Shown here: in pieces, positions 16,953 through 25,884 of the stretch
Position numbering within the stretch: the first letter of the stretch is position 1
Layout: the number at the start of each line of letters is the position of its first letter
Source: Agrobacterium cavarae
GTDB lineage: Bacteria; Pseudomonadota; Alphaproteobacteria; Rhizobiales; Rhizobiaceae
Assembly: GCF_004310285.1 (NCBI RefSeq)
Contig: NZ_SISF01000019.1
Coordinates: 1-64,000 of the forward strand
DNA length: 64,000 nucleotides
Direction of reading: 5' to 3'
Program-made: the position numbers and the translations under genes
The notes under the pieces: generated by a model
The model's database searches: none
Seen by the model: the letters and a program-made list of their open reading frames with translations, nothing else
Told to the model about the DNA's origin: nothing

Positions 16953-17837
16953 CTATTTGCCCTTGCTTCGGGAAGGATGCAAGAGATGGCGCATCTGAAC
17001 CATCGCCATGGGTGTGGAAAGGCTTGACGCATCTGTCTCGAGCGTGAGCTCGTTGGCGCCTCGCTTCATGGTGCGGGCCAGAATTTCAAAAACGCTGGCG
17101 GTTGCCAGTTGCAGCGCCTTTTCGTCATCCACGCCTTGAAGCATGCGCGCGAGAAAGACCGCGGCAAGCAGGTCGCCCAGTCCGTTCGGCACGTTGTCGA
17201 TGGCGCGGTGTTCGGCAAGCAGCGCATGGCGACCGCTGAGGAACAGATTGCCGATGCCGTTTGCCATCATCGGAACTGCGGAGGTGACGAGCATTTTCGG
17301 CGGACCGAGCGCAAGGGCCGCATCCATGATCTCGGCATTGGTGTCGAGTTCAGCACCGCTCATCCAGGCCAGTTCATAGCGATTGGGCGTGGAAACCGTC
17401 GCAAGTGGTACAAGCTCGTCGCGGATCGCTTCGGCGGTTTCGATCGGGACATAAAGCCCGCCCTTGTCTCCCATGACCGGGTCGCAGACATAGATCAGAT
17501 CGGGGTTGTTTTCCCTCAATGTGCGGATCAAACGCGCGACCGAACGCACCTGGTCGGCGCTGCCGAAATAGCCGGTGAGGACCGCTTTGACTTCTCCACG
17601 CCATTTCGATGCCGCCAGATCGCCCATGGCCGCATCGAAGGCCTCGCCATCGAAACGAAGACGGGTGGAGGGTCCTTGGGCGGGATGCCATGGCATCACG
17701 ATCGTGGGCACAGCCCAGACAGGAAAACCGAGCGTCTCCAGCCCAAAGACGGCAGCCCGATTGCCCACGGAACCGCGCATGACATGGCTGGAAATGACGA
17801 TGACGGAGCCGCTGATATTGTCTTGCACGAATGTCAT
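16953..17837 (-). CDS. pdxY: Pyridoxal kinase (PdxY type)
   Basis: A 294-residue ribokinase-superfamily enzyme that phosphorylates pyridoxal (and perhaps pyridoxine) to the 5'-phosphate in the vitamin B6 salvage route. Start motif GSVIVISSHVMRGSVGNRAA contains the pyridoxal-binding Ser-x-His pattern. YVCDPVMGDKGGLYVP is the conserved central motif, STPNRYELAWMSG follows, and NGLGDLLAAVFLARML carries the catalytic Gly-x-Gly-Asp aspartate. I prefer the ATG at 17837 (protein begins MTFVQDNISGS); a GTG at 17876 would add 13 residues without a better ribosome site. Normal length for PdxY. Downstream is the carbonic anhydrase gene on the same strand. Confidence 0.9.
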   Translation of the reverse strand: MTFVQDNISGSVIVISSHVMRGSVGNRAAVFGLETLGFPVWAVPTIVMPWHPAQGPSTRLRFDGEAFDAAMGDLAASKWRGEVKAVLTGYFGSADQVRSVARLIRTLRENNPDLIYVCDPVMGDKGGLYVPIETAEAIRDELVPLATVSTPNRYELAWMSGAELDTNAEIMDAALALGPPKMLVTSAVPMMANGIGNLFLSGRHALLAEHRAIDNVPNGLGDLLAAVFLARMLQGVDDEKALQLATASVFEILARTMKRGANELTLETDASSLSTPMAMVQMRHLLHPSRSKGK

Positions 17838-18033
17838 TCCTTCATTGAAGGATTGGAGAGGCACACACTCTCTCACCCTAAGCAGAGGTATCGAAGTTTT
17901 TTAGGTTTTAGAGGGAGCGACATAGGGGCGCAAGGTCAGGACGTTTGGGATGGTTTCGAAGAAACGGATGACCCCAGGCTTTGCTGGTTTAGGCGCTGTC
18001 GAGGTCTCGCTTGCCAGCCTGCTGGGTAGGAAA

Positions 18034-18060
18034 AAGCCCCGGACGATTGATCCGGGGCTT
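18034..18060 (-). terminator. Rho-independent terminator for the secreted-protein gene at 18071
   Basis: AAGCCCCGGA at 18034-18043 and TCCGGGGCTT at 18051-18060 form a perfect 10-bp stem with a 7-base loop. On the minus strand it ends in TTTTT and starts 10 bases after the stop codon at 18071. Confidence 0.85.
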
Positions 18061-18070
18061 GTAGAAGAGA

Positions 18071-19261
18071 CTATTGGTTGGCGGTGACGGTGACGCCCAG
18101 AACACTCGGGATCGTGTTCGGCGCCCCCATTGCCGCGCCCATGATCATCGGGAAGGGAACGGGTTTTGCCGGCGCTGCCGAGATCGTGAAGTTCTTCGGA
18201 TCGTCGACATAGGTGTTCACAGCCGCAGATACGGCGTTCTGCAGTTCCGGAATGTTGAGCTGTGCGATCATCATCGGCGCCATGCCCTTGATCATCTGGG
18301 AAAGCTGCTGGCTCGTCGTGCCCTGCTCCTTGGCGGCGTAATCGATACCGCGCTTGGTGATGCCGGCATCATCGAAGCTAATCTTGGCATTGTTGAAGGT
18401 CAGCTGCTGCATGAGACCAAGCATGGCAAGGCCGAAGGCCTGATCTGCCTGTTCCTTGTTGGGATTGGCTTCCTGCGCCTTGACGGCATCCTGCATCGAC
18501 TTGATGAAAGCCATTGTATAGCCGGAGACGCTGAAGCTCATATCCAGGCGACCGACATTCTCGACGTCGATGGAGTATTCGTCGACATTGATCGTGCCGG
18601 GTGCAACTTCCCAAGAGCCGTTGACGGTGAGGTCGCCGCTCAGAGATTTCAGCTGAAGCGCGTCGATCGCCTCTTTCGACTTCGGATCGGTAACGCCGCT
18701 CAGATCGCCCTTGAAGCCCTCTGCAGTGAGATCGAAGCTAAGCGTGCCACCATCTTCGCTCTTGGTCATCGTGGCATTGCTCTCGGCGATCGAGAACGCT
18801 TCCTTGCCATCGATCTTGACCGAGGCCGGGCCGGTATGGGCTTCATCGTAAAACAGCATGGCATCGACTGTATTTGCCGTTGCGTCAGCTGGAACCACGA
18901 CGCCAGTCATGTAAAGGTCGTCGATGGTGATCGCCACCTTTTCCTTGGCGTAGTTGACGTTCTCGAAGCTCATCTTCTCAATGGTGTAGCCGCCATTGTC
19001 TTCTTCGACGCCTTCGAGCGTGACGTTGCCAATCGGAAACTGCTGTGCCGGGTCCATGCCGCTGCCAATGACGACGCCGGACAGCGTGACATTGTCGCCG
19101 TTGGTGGCGACGGACTTGGCCGTGATTTCTGCGCCCTGTACCTGGTAGGCAGCATTCATTTTCTTCAGCACATCGGCGCCATCCAGGGCGAAAGCCGGAG
19201 AGGCAAATGCCAGTACGGCTGCGCTGGCAAACAGGAAATTCCGTGTGGTTTCAAGTCTCAT
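18071..19261 (-). CDS. Conserved secreted protein of unknown function
   Basis: A 396-residue exported protein that I do not recognise by function. Residues 1-25 form a signal peptide ending SPAFA (cut before LDGAD). The mature part is acidic, almost free of cysteine, and alternates beta-strand-like segments (NGDNVTLSGVVIGSG, FPIGNVTLEGV, VKIDGKEAFSIAES, LSGDLTVNGSWEVAP) with short helices. That pattern resembles DUF2125/DUF945-like periplasmic proteins that may bind lipid or envelope components. No catalytic motif or lipobox is seen. The ATG at 19261 follows AAGGGAAGAGACAGA, an adequate ribosome site. It stands alone, with a strong terminator behind it and parC divergent ahead. Confidence 0.8.
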   Translation of the reverse strand: MRLETTRNFLFASAAVLAFASPAFALDGADVLKKMNAAYQVQGAEITAKSVATNGDNVTLSGVVIGSGMDPAQQFPIGNVTLEGVEEDNGGYTIEKMSFENVNYAKEKVAITIDDLYMTGVVVPADATANTVDAMLFYDEAHTGPASVKIDGKEAFSIAESNATMTKSEDGGTLSFDLTAEGFKGDLSGVTDPKSKEAIDALQLKSLSGDLTVNGSWEVAPGTINVDEYSIDVENVGRLDMSFSVSGYTMAFIKSMQDAVKAQEANPNKEQADQAFGLAMLGLMQQLTFNNAKISFDDAGITKRGIDYAAKEQGTTSQQLSQMIKGMAPMMIAQLNIPELQNAVSAAVNTYVDDPKNFTISAAPAKPVPFPMIMGAAMGAPNTIPSVLGVTVTANQ

Positions 19262-19486
19262 TCTGTCTCTTCCCTTAAGGCGCGAACATCCGCAACAAGA
19301 ATAGGCACATCACGCGTCCACATATGCAGCACGAGCGCGATTGACCGAAGTGGTACTGTGCAACGAATGGCTGAATTGCGGCACAAAAACAAGATTGCAT
19401 AAAAATATAGGCTTAACGCTTGTCATCCACAGCGCAGAAAGCCCGGATTTCTTGCCCCAACCGCCTATTTCCGATAGGCAGTCGCC

Positions 19487-21742
19487 ATGGGAAAAAATCT
19501 TAATCCGCCATCGGGCGGAGACGACGATCATATTGTGCCGGTCGATTTGAAGGCGGCGCTCGAAGAGCGTTACCTCGCCTATGCGCTATCGACTATCATG
19601 CATCGCGCGCTTCCGGATGTTCGTGACGGATTGAAGCCGGTTCATCGACGCATCGTGCATGCCATGAGCGAGATGGGTATTCGTCCCAATTCCGCGTTCA
19701 AGAAATGCGCCCGTATCGTCGGCGATGTCATGGGTAAATTCCACCCGCATGGCGATGCGTCGATCTACGATGCGCTCGTGCGACTTTCACAGGATTTTGC
19801 CATTCGCTACCCGCTGGTTGATGGCCAGGGTAACTTTGGCAATATCGACGGCGATGGCGCAGCCGCCATGCGTTACACCGAAGCGCGTATGACCGATGTC
19901 GCGGCTCTGCTTCTGGAAGGCATCGAGCAGGACGCAGTCGATTTTCGTCCGACCTACAACGAGGAAGACGAAGAACCGGTCGTGATGCCCGGCGCGTTTC
20001 CAAACCTGCTGGCCAATGGCTCCTCCGGCATCGCAGTCGGCATGGCGACGTCTATCCCGCCGCACAATGCCCATGAAATCTGCGACGCCGCGCTTCATCT
20101 GATCAAGCATCCGGATGCAAGCGTCGAGAAGCTGTTGGAATTCATTCCCGGTCCCGATCTACCAACGGGCGGCATCATTATCGAAAGCCGTGAGAATATT
20201 CTCGAGGCCTACAAGACCGGTCGCGGCGGGTTCCGCGTCCGTGCCAAATGGGAAACGGAAGATCTCGGCCGTGGCGGTTACCAGATCGTCATTACCGAAA
20301 TTCCGTTCCAGGTGCAGAAGTCGCGGCTGATCGAAAAGATCGCCGAACTGCTGCTGGCCCGCAGGCTGCCGCTTCTGGAAGACGTGCGCGACGAATCCGC
20401 TGAAGACGTTCGTATCGTTCTGGTGCCGAAAAACCGCACGGTAGATGCGACGCTGCTGATGGAATCGCTTTTCCGTCTGTCGGATCTGGAAAGCCGCATT
20501 CCGCTGAACATGAACGTGCTGTCGCTGGGCCGCGTGCCCAAGGTCATGGCGCTGAACGAGGTGCTGACCGAGTGGCTGGCGCACCGCAAGGAAGTTCTGG
20601 TTCGCCGCTCGAAATTCCGCCTGGCGGCAATTGACCGTCGCCTGGAAATTCTCGGCGGTCTGCTGATTGCCTATCTCAACATCGATGAGATCATCCGCAT
20701 CATCCGTGAAGAGGACGAGCCGAAGCCGGTGATGATGGCGCGATTCGGTCTGACGGATAACCAGGCCGAAGCCATTCTCAACATGCGCCTTCGCTCGTTG
20801 CGCAAGCTGGAAGAATTCGAAATCCGTACGGAATTCGACGAACTCAGCAAGGAAAAGGGCGAGATCGAATCCCTCCTGGCATCTGACGAGAAACAGTGGC
20901 AGGCGGTCTCCTGGGAGATCGGTGAGGTCAAGAAGAAATACGCCAAGGCAACCGAACTCGGCCGCCGCCGCACGCAGTTTGCCGATGCGCCGAATGCCGA
21001 TGTCGAAGCCATCCAGCAGGCGATGATCGAGAAAGAGCCGGTCACGATCGTCATCTCGCAGAAGGGCTGGATCAGGGCGTTGAAGGGCCATATGTCGGAT
21101 ACGTCGAGCCTGACCTTCAAGGAAGGCGACGGGCCGAAGCTGGCCTTCCCGGCGCAGACGACCGACAAGCTGCTTCTCGTAACCACCGGCGGCAAGGTCT
21201 ATACGCTCGGCGCCGACAAGCTGCCTGGCGGCCGCGGCCACGGCGAGCCGGTGCGCATCATGGTTGATATGGAGAATGATCAGGACATCCTGACCGCCTT
21301 TGTCCACGATGCATCCCGCAAGCTGCTGATCGTCTCGACCGGCGGCAATGGCTTTGTCATCCCGGAAACGGAAATGGTCGCCAACACCCGCAAGGGCAAG
21401 CAGATCATGAACGTCTCCATGCCGGACGAAACCAAGCTCGTGGTACCTGTCATCGGCGATCACGTCGCTGTCGTCGGCGAGAACCGCAAGATGCTGACCT
21501 TCCCATTGTCGCAAGTGCCGGAAATGTCGCGTGGCAAGGGTGTCCGCCTGCAGCGTTACAAGGATGGCGGCGTGTCGGACGTGAAGTGCTTCGCGATCGC
21601 GACCGGTCTGTCCTGGGAAGACAGCGCCGGGCGCTCCTTCTCCAAGGTCGGAGACGAACTGCTTGAATGGATGGGCGATCGCGCCGGTGTCGGCCGCAGC
21701 GTTCCGAAAGGCTTTCCGCGCAGTGGGAAGTTCGGCGGCTAA
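19487..21742 (+). CDS. parC: DNA topoisomerase IV subunit A
   Basis: A 751-residue type IIA topoisomerase subunit that, with ParE, unlinks daughter chromosomes. Motifs: [15 protein letters not shown], the [20 protein letters not shown] helix, and RYTEARM with catalytic Tyr130 that makes the phosphotyrosyl bond to DNA. The C-terminal pinwheel is of ParC type (from [19 protein letters not shown]), and the GyrA-box QRRGGKG is missing, which separates it from GyrA. At the position matching E. coli ParC Ser80 there is Ala91 and the matching acidic residue is Asp95, a combination associated with lower quinolone sensitivity in other bacteria. parE is not in the window. Start ATG with AGGCAG upstream. 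Confidence 0.96.
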   Translation: MGKNLNPPSGGDDDHIVPVDLKAALEERYLAYALSTIMHRALPDVRDGLKPVHRRIVHAMSEMGIRPNSAFKKCARIVGDVMGKFHPHGDASIYDALVRLSQDFAIRYPLVDGQGNFGNIDGDGAAAMRYTEARMTDVAALLLEGIEQDAVDFRPTYNEEDEEPVVMPGAFPNLLANGSSGIAVGMATSIPPHNAHEICDAALHLIKHPDASVEKLLEFIPGPDLPTGGIIIESRENILEAYKTGRGGFRVRAKWETEDLGRGGYQIVITEIPFQVQKSRLIEKIAELLLARRLPLLEDVRDESAEDVRIVLVPKNRTVDATLLMESLFRLSDLESRIPLNMNVLSLGRVPKVMALNEVLTEWLAHRKEVLVRRSKFRLAAIDRRLEILGGLLIAYLNIDEIIRIIREEDEPKPVMMARFGLTDNQAEAILNMRLRSLRKLEEFEIRTEFDELSKEKGEIESLLASDEKQWQAVSWEIGEVKKKYAKATELGRRRTQFADAPNADVEAIQQAMIEKEPVTIVISQKGWIRALKGHMSDTSSLTFKEGDGPKLAFPAQTTDKLLLVTTGGKVYTLGADKLPGGRGHGEPVRIMVDMENDQDILTAFVHDASRKLLIVSTGGNGFVIPETEMVANTRKGKQIMNVSMPDETKLVVPVIGDHVAVVGENRKMLTFPLSQVPEMSRGKGVRLQRYKDGGVSDVKCFAIATGLSWEDSAGRSFSKVGDELLEWMGDRAGVGRSVPKGFPRSGKFGG

Positions 21743-21754
21743 AGTTGATAAATA

Positions 21755-21778
21755 ACAGCTTCCGGGGACGGAAGCTGT
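21755..21778. terminator. Hairpin between convergent parC and doc-like genes
   Basis: ACAGCTTCC at 21755-21763 pairs with GGAAGCTGT at 21770-21778 around a 6-base loop. T-tracts are weak on both sides (TTATTTATC on the minus strand), but the position between two converging stop codons fits a shared terminator. Confidence 0.6.
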
Positions 21779-21784
21779 CATCGA

Positions 21785-22171
21785 TTAGCGGAATGCTACG
21801 GTGTGATCGTTGAAGAAAGCGGTAATGCCCTCTTCGTCTATTTCACCCGCCGCCACGGCCAGAACGAATTCGATGACGGTGCTTTGATCGGCGACAAGTT
21901 CGTAGCCGTTGATCAGCAAGAACGTATAGGCGGCCAGAAAGCCGGTGCGTTTATTTCCGTCAGAAAACGGGTGGTTGCGAGCAATACCGAAGAGATATGC
22001 CGCAGCGAGCGCCATTAAATTCTCTTCGCCATACACCGCTTTGTTGACGGGCCGCGCCAGCGCCGCTTCAAGCGCGTTGTCATCCTTCAATCCAGGCAGA
22101 CCACCATGTGCTTCGATCTGCTCCTGATGAATGATGGTTATGGCTGCTTTGGAGAGCCACTTGATTGTCAC
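21785..22171 (-). CDS. doc: Doc-type Fic-fold toxin of a toxin-antitoxin pair
   Basis: A 128-residue death-on-curing (Doc) protein. The Fic-fold core reads ARNHPFSDGNKRTGFLA, carrying the His-Pro-Phe-x-Asp-Gly-Asn-Lys-Arg motif; a Lys in GNK replaces the Gly of AMPylating Fic enzymes, as in P1 Doc, which phosphorylates elongation factor Tu and halts translation. The flanking parts (HGGLPGLKDDNALEAALARP at residues 22-41, and EFVLAVAAGEIDEEGI) also match Doc. All key residues are present, so it should be active. It overlaps the antitoxin-like gene by four bases (ATGA), typical of coupled toxin-antitoxin operons. It ends 43 bases from the parC stop. Confidence 0.9.
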   Translation of the reverse strand: MTIKWLSKAAITIIHQEQIEAHGGLPGLKDDNALEAALARPVNKAVYGEENLMALAAAYLFGIARNHPFSDGNKRTGFLAAYTFLLINGYELVADQSTVIEFVLAVAAGEIDEEGITAFFNDHTVAFR

Positions 22172-22389
22172 TTAGCGAGCTCCCGAAGGGCAACCTTGTA
22201 CTTTTCCATGCCGCGACGAGCGGCTGCCAGTTGCTCTTGAAGATCAGATTGCTCTGGGACGAGCTCCAATTTCTGCCCGTCTTCACTCAATGTCAGGACA
22301 TCGCCAGCCTTGACTCCAAGGCGATCCAGAACCTCTTTCGGGATGATGATCCCTTCCGAATTGCCAATCTTGCGAACCGTCACATTCAT
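22168..22389 (-). CDS. AbrB/MazE-type antitoxin paired with Doc
   Basis: A 73-residue protein. The first 45 or so residues form a SpoVT-AbrB swapped-hairpin DNA-binding domain (VRKIGNSEGIIIPKEVLDRL, then VKAGDVLTLSEDG). The rest is a charged helical tail (DLQEQLAAARRGMEKYKVAL) that should wrap and block the toxin. The ATG at 22389 was chosen because GGAG lies eight bases upstream; a GTG three codons earlier is less likely. In such pairs the antitoxin, alone or with the toxin, represses its own operon, and a matching tandem palindrome lies just upstream at 22402-22420. A Phd-type antitoxin is the more usual partner for Doc, so this AbrB pairing is a mixed arrangement. Confidence 0.88.
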   Translation of the reverse strand: MNVTVRKIGNSEGIIIPKEVLDRLGVKAGDVLTLSEDGQKLELVPEQSDLQEQLAAARRGMEKYKVALRELAK

Positions 22390-22401
22390 CTCAAACACTC
22401 C

Positions 22402-22420
22402 GTTATAACGCTGTTATAAC
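22402..22420. promoter_or_regulatory. Tandem palindromic operator of the AbrB-Doc operon
   Basis: Two identical copies of the self-complementary octamer GTTATAAC, at 22402-22409 and 22413-22420, are separated by three bases and lie 13-31 bases before the antitoxin start codon. The octamer contains a TATAA-like -10 core, so protein binding there would block the promoter. This fits autoregulation by the AbrB-type antitoxin. Confidence 0.65.
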
Positions 22421-22449
22421 ATAATTTGAGAGATGCGGCAATTACAGGG

Positions 22450-23208
22450 TCAAACGGTTTCTGGCGTGTATAATTCCCAGCCGCGCGGCGTCAGATGCTC
22501 TTGGGGATGATACCGCGTCTTGTATCCCATCTTGTCTGAGCCATCGACCCAGTAGCCCAAATAGACATGGGGCAGACCAAGCGTGCGGGTGCGGGCAATG
22601 TGGTCCAGGATCATGAACGTACCGAGCGAGCGCTTCTCAAGATCGGGATTGAAGAAGGAATAGACCATGGAGAGGCCGTCGCTCATCATGTCTGTAAGGG
22701 CGACAGCGATCAACTCTCCGCGTTTGCTATCATCGATACTCGCACCCGGTTCTCGCTTTCGATACTCGATGATGCGCGTGTTGACATGGGTGTCTTCCAC
22801 CATCACCGCGTAATCGAGCGCCGACATGTCCGACATGCCGCCTGACGTATGACGACGATCAAGGTAGCGGCGGAAGAGCGAGAACTGTTCGGTGGATGGT
22901 TCAGCCCGATGAACCGTCGCCACGAGATCGTTATTCGTCGCCATTATTCGCCGCATCGACTTCGTTGGCGTGAAGCCATCGGCCAGGATTCTGACGGAGA
23001 CGCAGGCACGGCAATTCTCGCAGGCGGGACGATAGGCGATGTTTTGAGAGCGACGAAACCCGCCCTGCGTCAGCAGGTCGTTCATCTCCGGCGCGCGAGG
23101 GCCTACCAGATGCGTAAAAACCTTCCGCTCCAACTGGTTCGGAAGATAGGGGCAAGTGGCCGGTGCGGTGAGATAAAATTGCGGAGAAGGCGTCGTCTGC
23201 GTGTTCAT
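22450..23208 (-). CDS. bpt: Aspartate/glutamate leucyltransferase (Bpt)
   Basis: A 252-residue cytosolic aminoacyl-tRNA-protein transferase that adds leucine from Leu-tRNA to proteins beginning with Asp or Glu, marking them for the ClpS/ClpAP N-degron pathway. It resembles eukaryotic ATE1 in sequence: the N-terminal Cys cluster is [15 protein letters not shown], and later parts include [18 protein letters not shown] and [20 protein letters not shown], the conserved end motif. I start at the second in-frame ATG (23208, [13 protein letters not shown]), which is the usual rhizobial start; eight upstream codons are open. Usual length. It stands between the toxin-antitoxin pair and the RDD gene, on the same strand as both. 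Confidence 0.92.
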   Translation of the reverse strand: MNTQTTPSPQFYLTAPATCPYLPNQLERKVFTHLVGPRAPEMNDLLTQGGFRRSQNIAYRPACENCRACVSVRILADGFTPTKSMRRIMATNNDLVATVHRAEPSTEQFSLFRRYLDRRHTSGGMSDMSALDYAVMVEDTHVNTRIIEYRKREPGASIDDSKRGELIAVALTDMMSDGLSMVYSFFNPDLEKRSLGTFMILDHIARTRTLGLPHVYLGYWVDGSDKMGYKTRYHPQEHLTPRGWELYTPETV

Positions 23209-23344
23209 CGAACCCAATCGCTCCCTTCGCAAGCCAACCTTCTATGTCAGAATGACAAAAAGGTGGAAAACGTCAACTCTCGAAGAGACCTGTCAATAAA
23301 ATTGAAGCCGCCGGAGCTGCTTCATCACATTTTGCTGTGAATTC

Positions 23345-23803
23345 TCAGCGGGTTCTGATCGTCACTGTTCCCAGAAGGAAGTCGTGGACCAGTCTGGAGC
23401 GCTCGGTGAACAGGCCTGCCAGCAGGATAAGCGGCGTCAGGATCGAGTTGATGATCCAGAAGAGCGCGATATGAGCCGTCGAGATCAGGAAGTCGATTCG
23501 ACGACCGTCAAGGCGCGCCATCTGAATGCCGGCCACACGCATGCCAGGGGTAGCCTGTGCGGCACTGCCGAGCGTCATGCCGAAATAGAGGATGGCGACG
23601 ATGAAGAACAGCGCAGGAAAGAGCATGAAGCCAAAGCCGAGCGTCAGGATGCCGAGAAAAAACACGATCACGGCTGCCGGAATGCACAGCAGAAGCACCA
23701 TCACATAGTCGATGATGAACGCCACGACGCGACGGCTCAGCACGCCCTCATAGGCGCGCCAGTCCTCTGTCGGAACGTAGGTCGGGTTCGGGTTGAAGCT
23801 CAT
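23345..23803 (-). CDS. RDD-family membrane protein
   Basis: A 152-residue inner-membrane protein with one RDD domain. The hallmark is seen at the start of the first membrane helix (GVLSRRVVAFIIDYVMVLLL, with Arg-Arg and Asp), and the later motif is RLVHDFLLGTVTI. There are three to four predicted membrane helices: about residues 25-50, 50-80 and 105-130. Some RDD proteins act as ion or proton antiporters, but most have no known function. The ATG at 23803 has AAAAGGAG upstream; the frame is open further back without a start site of that quality. It lies 64 bases after hemB on the same strand and is probably in its transcript. Confidence 0.85.
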   Translation of the reverse strand: MSFNPNPTYVPTEDWRAYEGVLSRRVVAFIIDYVMVLLLCIPAAVIVFFLGILTLGFGFMLFPALFFIVAILYFGMTLGSAAQATPGMRVAGIQMARLDGRRIDFLISTAHIALFWIINSILTPLILLAGLFTERSRLVHDFLLGTVTIRTR

Positions 23804-23867
23804 CGGCGGTTTCTCCTTTTCAGCAAAGATATGGTGTGGACCGCCGCAAATGCAATGAGCCCGCTCC

Positions 23868-24881
23868 TCAGCCCTTTGCGAGCTTTTTCGCCACGTCGAC
23901 GGCGAAGTAGGTGAGGATCCCATCGCAACCGGCCCGCTTGAAGCAGAGCAGGGTTTCCATCATCACCCGGTCGCCATCGATCCAGCCATTCATCGCCGCC
24001 GCCTTGATCTGCGCATACTCGCCCGAGACCTGATAGGCGAAGGTCGGAAGGCCAAAAGCATCCTTCAGCCGCCAACAGATGTCGAGATAGGGAAGGCCTG
24101 GCTTCACCATCAGCATGTCGGCGCCTTCTTCCACGTCGAGAGCGGCATCCCGCATCGCTTCCGTGCCGTTTGCCGGGCTGATGTAATAGCTGTTCTTGTC
24201 GCCTTTCAGAAGGCCACTGGTGGAAATCGCCTCGCGATAGGGCCCATAGAAACCCGAGGAGAATTTTGTCGCATAGGCCATAATGCCGACGCCCTGATGG
24301 CCCGCCGCATCGAGCCCACGGCGGATCGCGCCGATCCGGCCGTCCATCATTTCGGAAGGCGCGATGATATCCGCACCCGCATCCGCCTGCATGACAGCGG
24401 CTCTCACCACCTGATCGACCGTTTCGTCATTGACGATATCGTCGCCGCGCAGGATCCCGTCATGCCCGTGGCTGGTGAAGGGATCGAGCGCTACATCGGT
24501 GATCACGCCGATATTGGGAACCGCCCTCTTGATCGCTGCCGTGGCCTGGTTGATCAGGTTATTGGCTTCCAGTACCTGGGATCCTGTCTCGTCTCGCAGT
24601 TCCATTTCAATATTGGGGAATGTCGCAAGGGCCGGGATGCCGAGATCGGCCGCTTCTTTGGCTGCTTCGACCAGCTTGTCGACGCTCATGCGATTGACGC
24701 CGGGCATTGAGGGGATGGGATCGACGATGTTCGTACCGGGAACGACGAAGACCGGCCAGATCAGATCATCAACCGTCAGTTGGTTCTCGCGCACGAGCCT
24801 GCGTGTCCAGTCGGCCTTGCGGATGCGCCGCATGCGACGGTGGCCAGTAATGTGATCTACCAGATGGGTCTTGTCGGTCAT
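23868..24881 (-). CDS. hemB: Delta-aminolevulinic acid dehydratase (porphobilinogen synthase)
   Basis: A 337-residue enzyme that joins two 5-aminolevulinate molecules into porphobilinogen, the second step of haem, sirohaem and cobalamin-type tetrapyrrole synthesis. The two active-site lysines lie in YATKFSSGFYGPYREA and LMVKPGLPYLD. The metal-binding stretch is DVALDPFTSHGHDG with Asp residues where zinc-type enzymes have three cysteines, which marks the magnesium-using, zinc-independent class found in Rhizobiales and Pseudomonas. It also has the APSEMMDGRIGAIR loop. Full length. Cytosolic homo-octamer in relatives. The RDD membrane protein gene follows on the same strand. Confidence 0.96.
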   Translation of the reverse strand: MTDKTHLVDHITGHRRMRRIRKADWTRRLVRENQLTVDDLIWPVFVVPGTNIVDPIPSMPGVNRMSVDKLVEAAKEAADLGIPALATFPNIEMELRDETGSQVLEANNLINQATAAIKRAVPNIGVITDVALDPFTSHGHDGILRGDDIVNDETVDQVVRAAVMQADAGADIIAPSEMMDGRIGAIRRGLDAAGHQGVGIMAYATKFSSGFYGPYREAISTSGLLKGDKNSYYISPANGTEAMRDAALDVEEGADMLMVKPGLPYLDICWRLKDAFGLPTFAYQVSGEYAQIKAAAMNGWIDGDRVMMETLLCFKRAGCDGILTYFAVDVAKKLAKG

Positions 24882-25216
24882 GTCTTTTCCTCAAAAGCCT
24901 GTCCGGTGGATCTGGTCCCTCGGCCATGCTCTCTTATGATGTTTCCGTCTTTATTTTGGAAGCTGCGCGTGAACGCGGCTTCGATAGGACGCCAGAGTGT
25001 GATGATGGCATAACATAAGAGAAGTGGTGTGCGAATGCGACGCTCTGACCCACGGCCAGCTCGAAATTCTTGAGCGCTTTTCGATACGGGCGATCCGCCA
25101 TGTCCTGACATTTGAGCGCCGTAAAAGGAGTGCGGCGGGCAGTGCCGCTCAAGAGGGCTGTGACCTCCCGCAATTATCCATTGGCAGGAGCTACGCCGGA
25201 AACGTATCTTCGCGCC

Positions 25217-25654
25217 ATGGAACCTGATTCTCCACCGCACCCGAAGCTGCCTTTGACGGAAATCCTCTACTTTGTCTTTCTCAGACTGGTGGCGGCTTCC
25301 TGTTTCTGGTTCGGACTGCAATACTGGGCCATGCTGACGGGTTATACGCTAAGCGGCCACGCGCGCTTCGATATGCTCAATCTTCCCTGGCGGGTTGCGG
25401 GAACCGGGCTGGCCGTCGTCTTTCCAGTCGCTGCTCTTGGGCTGTGGCTTGGCGTATCGTGGGGCGCCGTCATCTGGGTTATCGGCGCGGGTGCGCAGAT
25501 TGCCATGTACAAGGTGTGGCCCAATATCTTCGGCAGCAACACGCTGGTCCCGGTCGTGCACTGCATCGTGGCAACTGTTTATATACTATTCCAGGTCGCT
25601 TTCTGGCTGGATGCGCGCCAAAATGACGAGCGCGCAAGAATTGATTCACCATAA
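25217..25654 (+). CDS. Conserved four-helix membrane protein (DUF6163-like)
   Basis: A 145-residue integral membrane protein with about four hydrophobic helices: ILYFVFLRLVAASCFWFGLQ, WRVAGTGLAVVFPVAALGLW, SWGAVIWVIGAGAQIAMYKV and VHCIVATVYILFQVAFWL. It is of the kind often annotated as DUF6163 in rhizobia, though I name this family from memory. Charged ends (MEPDSPPHPK and DARQNDERARIDSP) suggest both termini are cytoplasmic. Function unknown. The start is uncertain: ATG 25217 gives the most usual size, but an upstream ATG at 25112 is also in frame. The next gene is the ldtR regulator; the 25655-25884 gap is AT-rich and promoter-like with no other gene. Confidence 0.7.
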   Translation: MEPDSPPHPKLPLTEILYFVFLRLVAASCFWFGLQYWAMLTGYTLSGHARFDMLNLPWRVAGTGLAVVFPVAALGLWLGVSWGAVIWVIGAGAQIAMYKVWPNIFGSNTLVPVVHCIVATVYILFQVAFWLDARQNDERARIDSP

Positions 25655-25884
25655 TAATAAAGCTCTTGCGGCCTGATTTTCCGGAAATTTGTTGGCTAAA
25701 CTATTGATTTAATTGGCGCTCATAATTCCGTGTCGCTGCCCGTCGCTCCTCAGCCCGTGGGCGCTGACATCCGGTAACCACTCGTTAATGATGCATTTTA
25801 AGTAGAATTTTATGCGCATTGCTTAGGTTTGCTCTCAAGGCGGGAAACAAAATCAACACCGCCAAACAAAACAGTGAGGCAGTC

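Noticed and set aside
20159..21781. A 540-codon open frame on the minus strand across parC
   Set aside because: It is the antisense shadow of a well-supported topoisomerase gene; high GC makes long antisense frames common, and its product shows no domain pattern.
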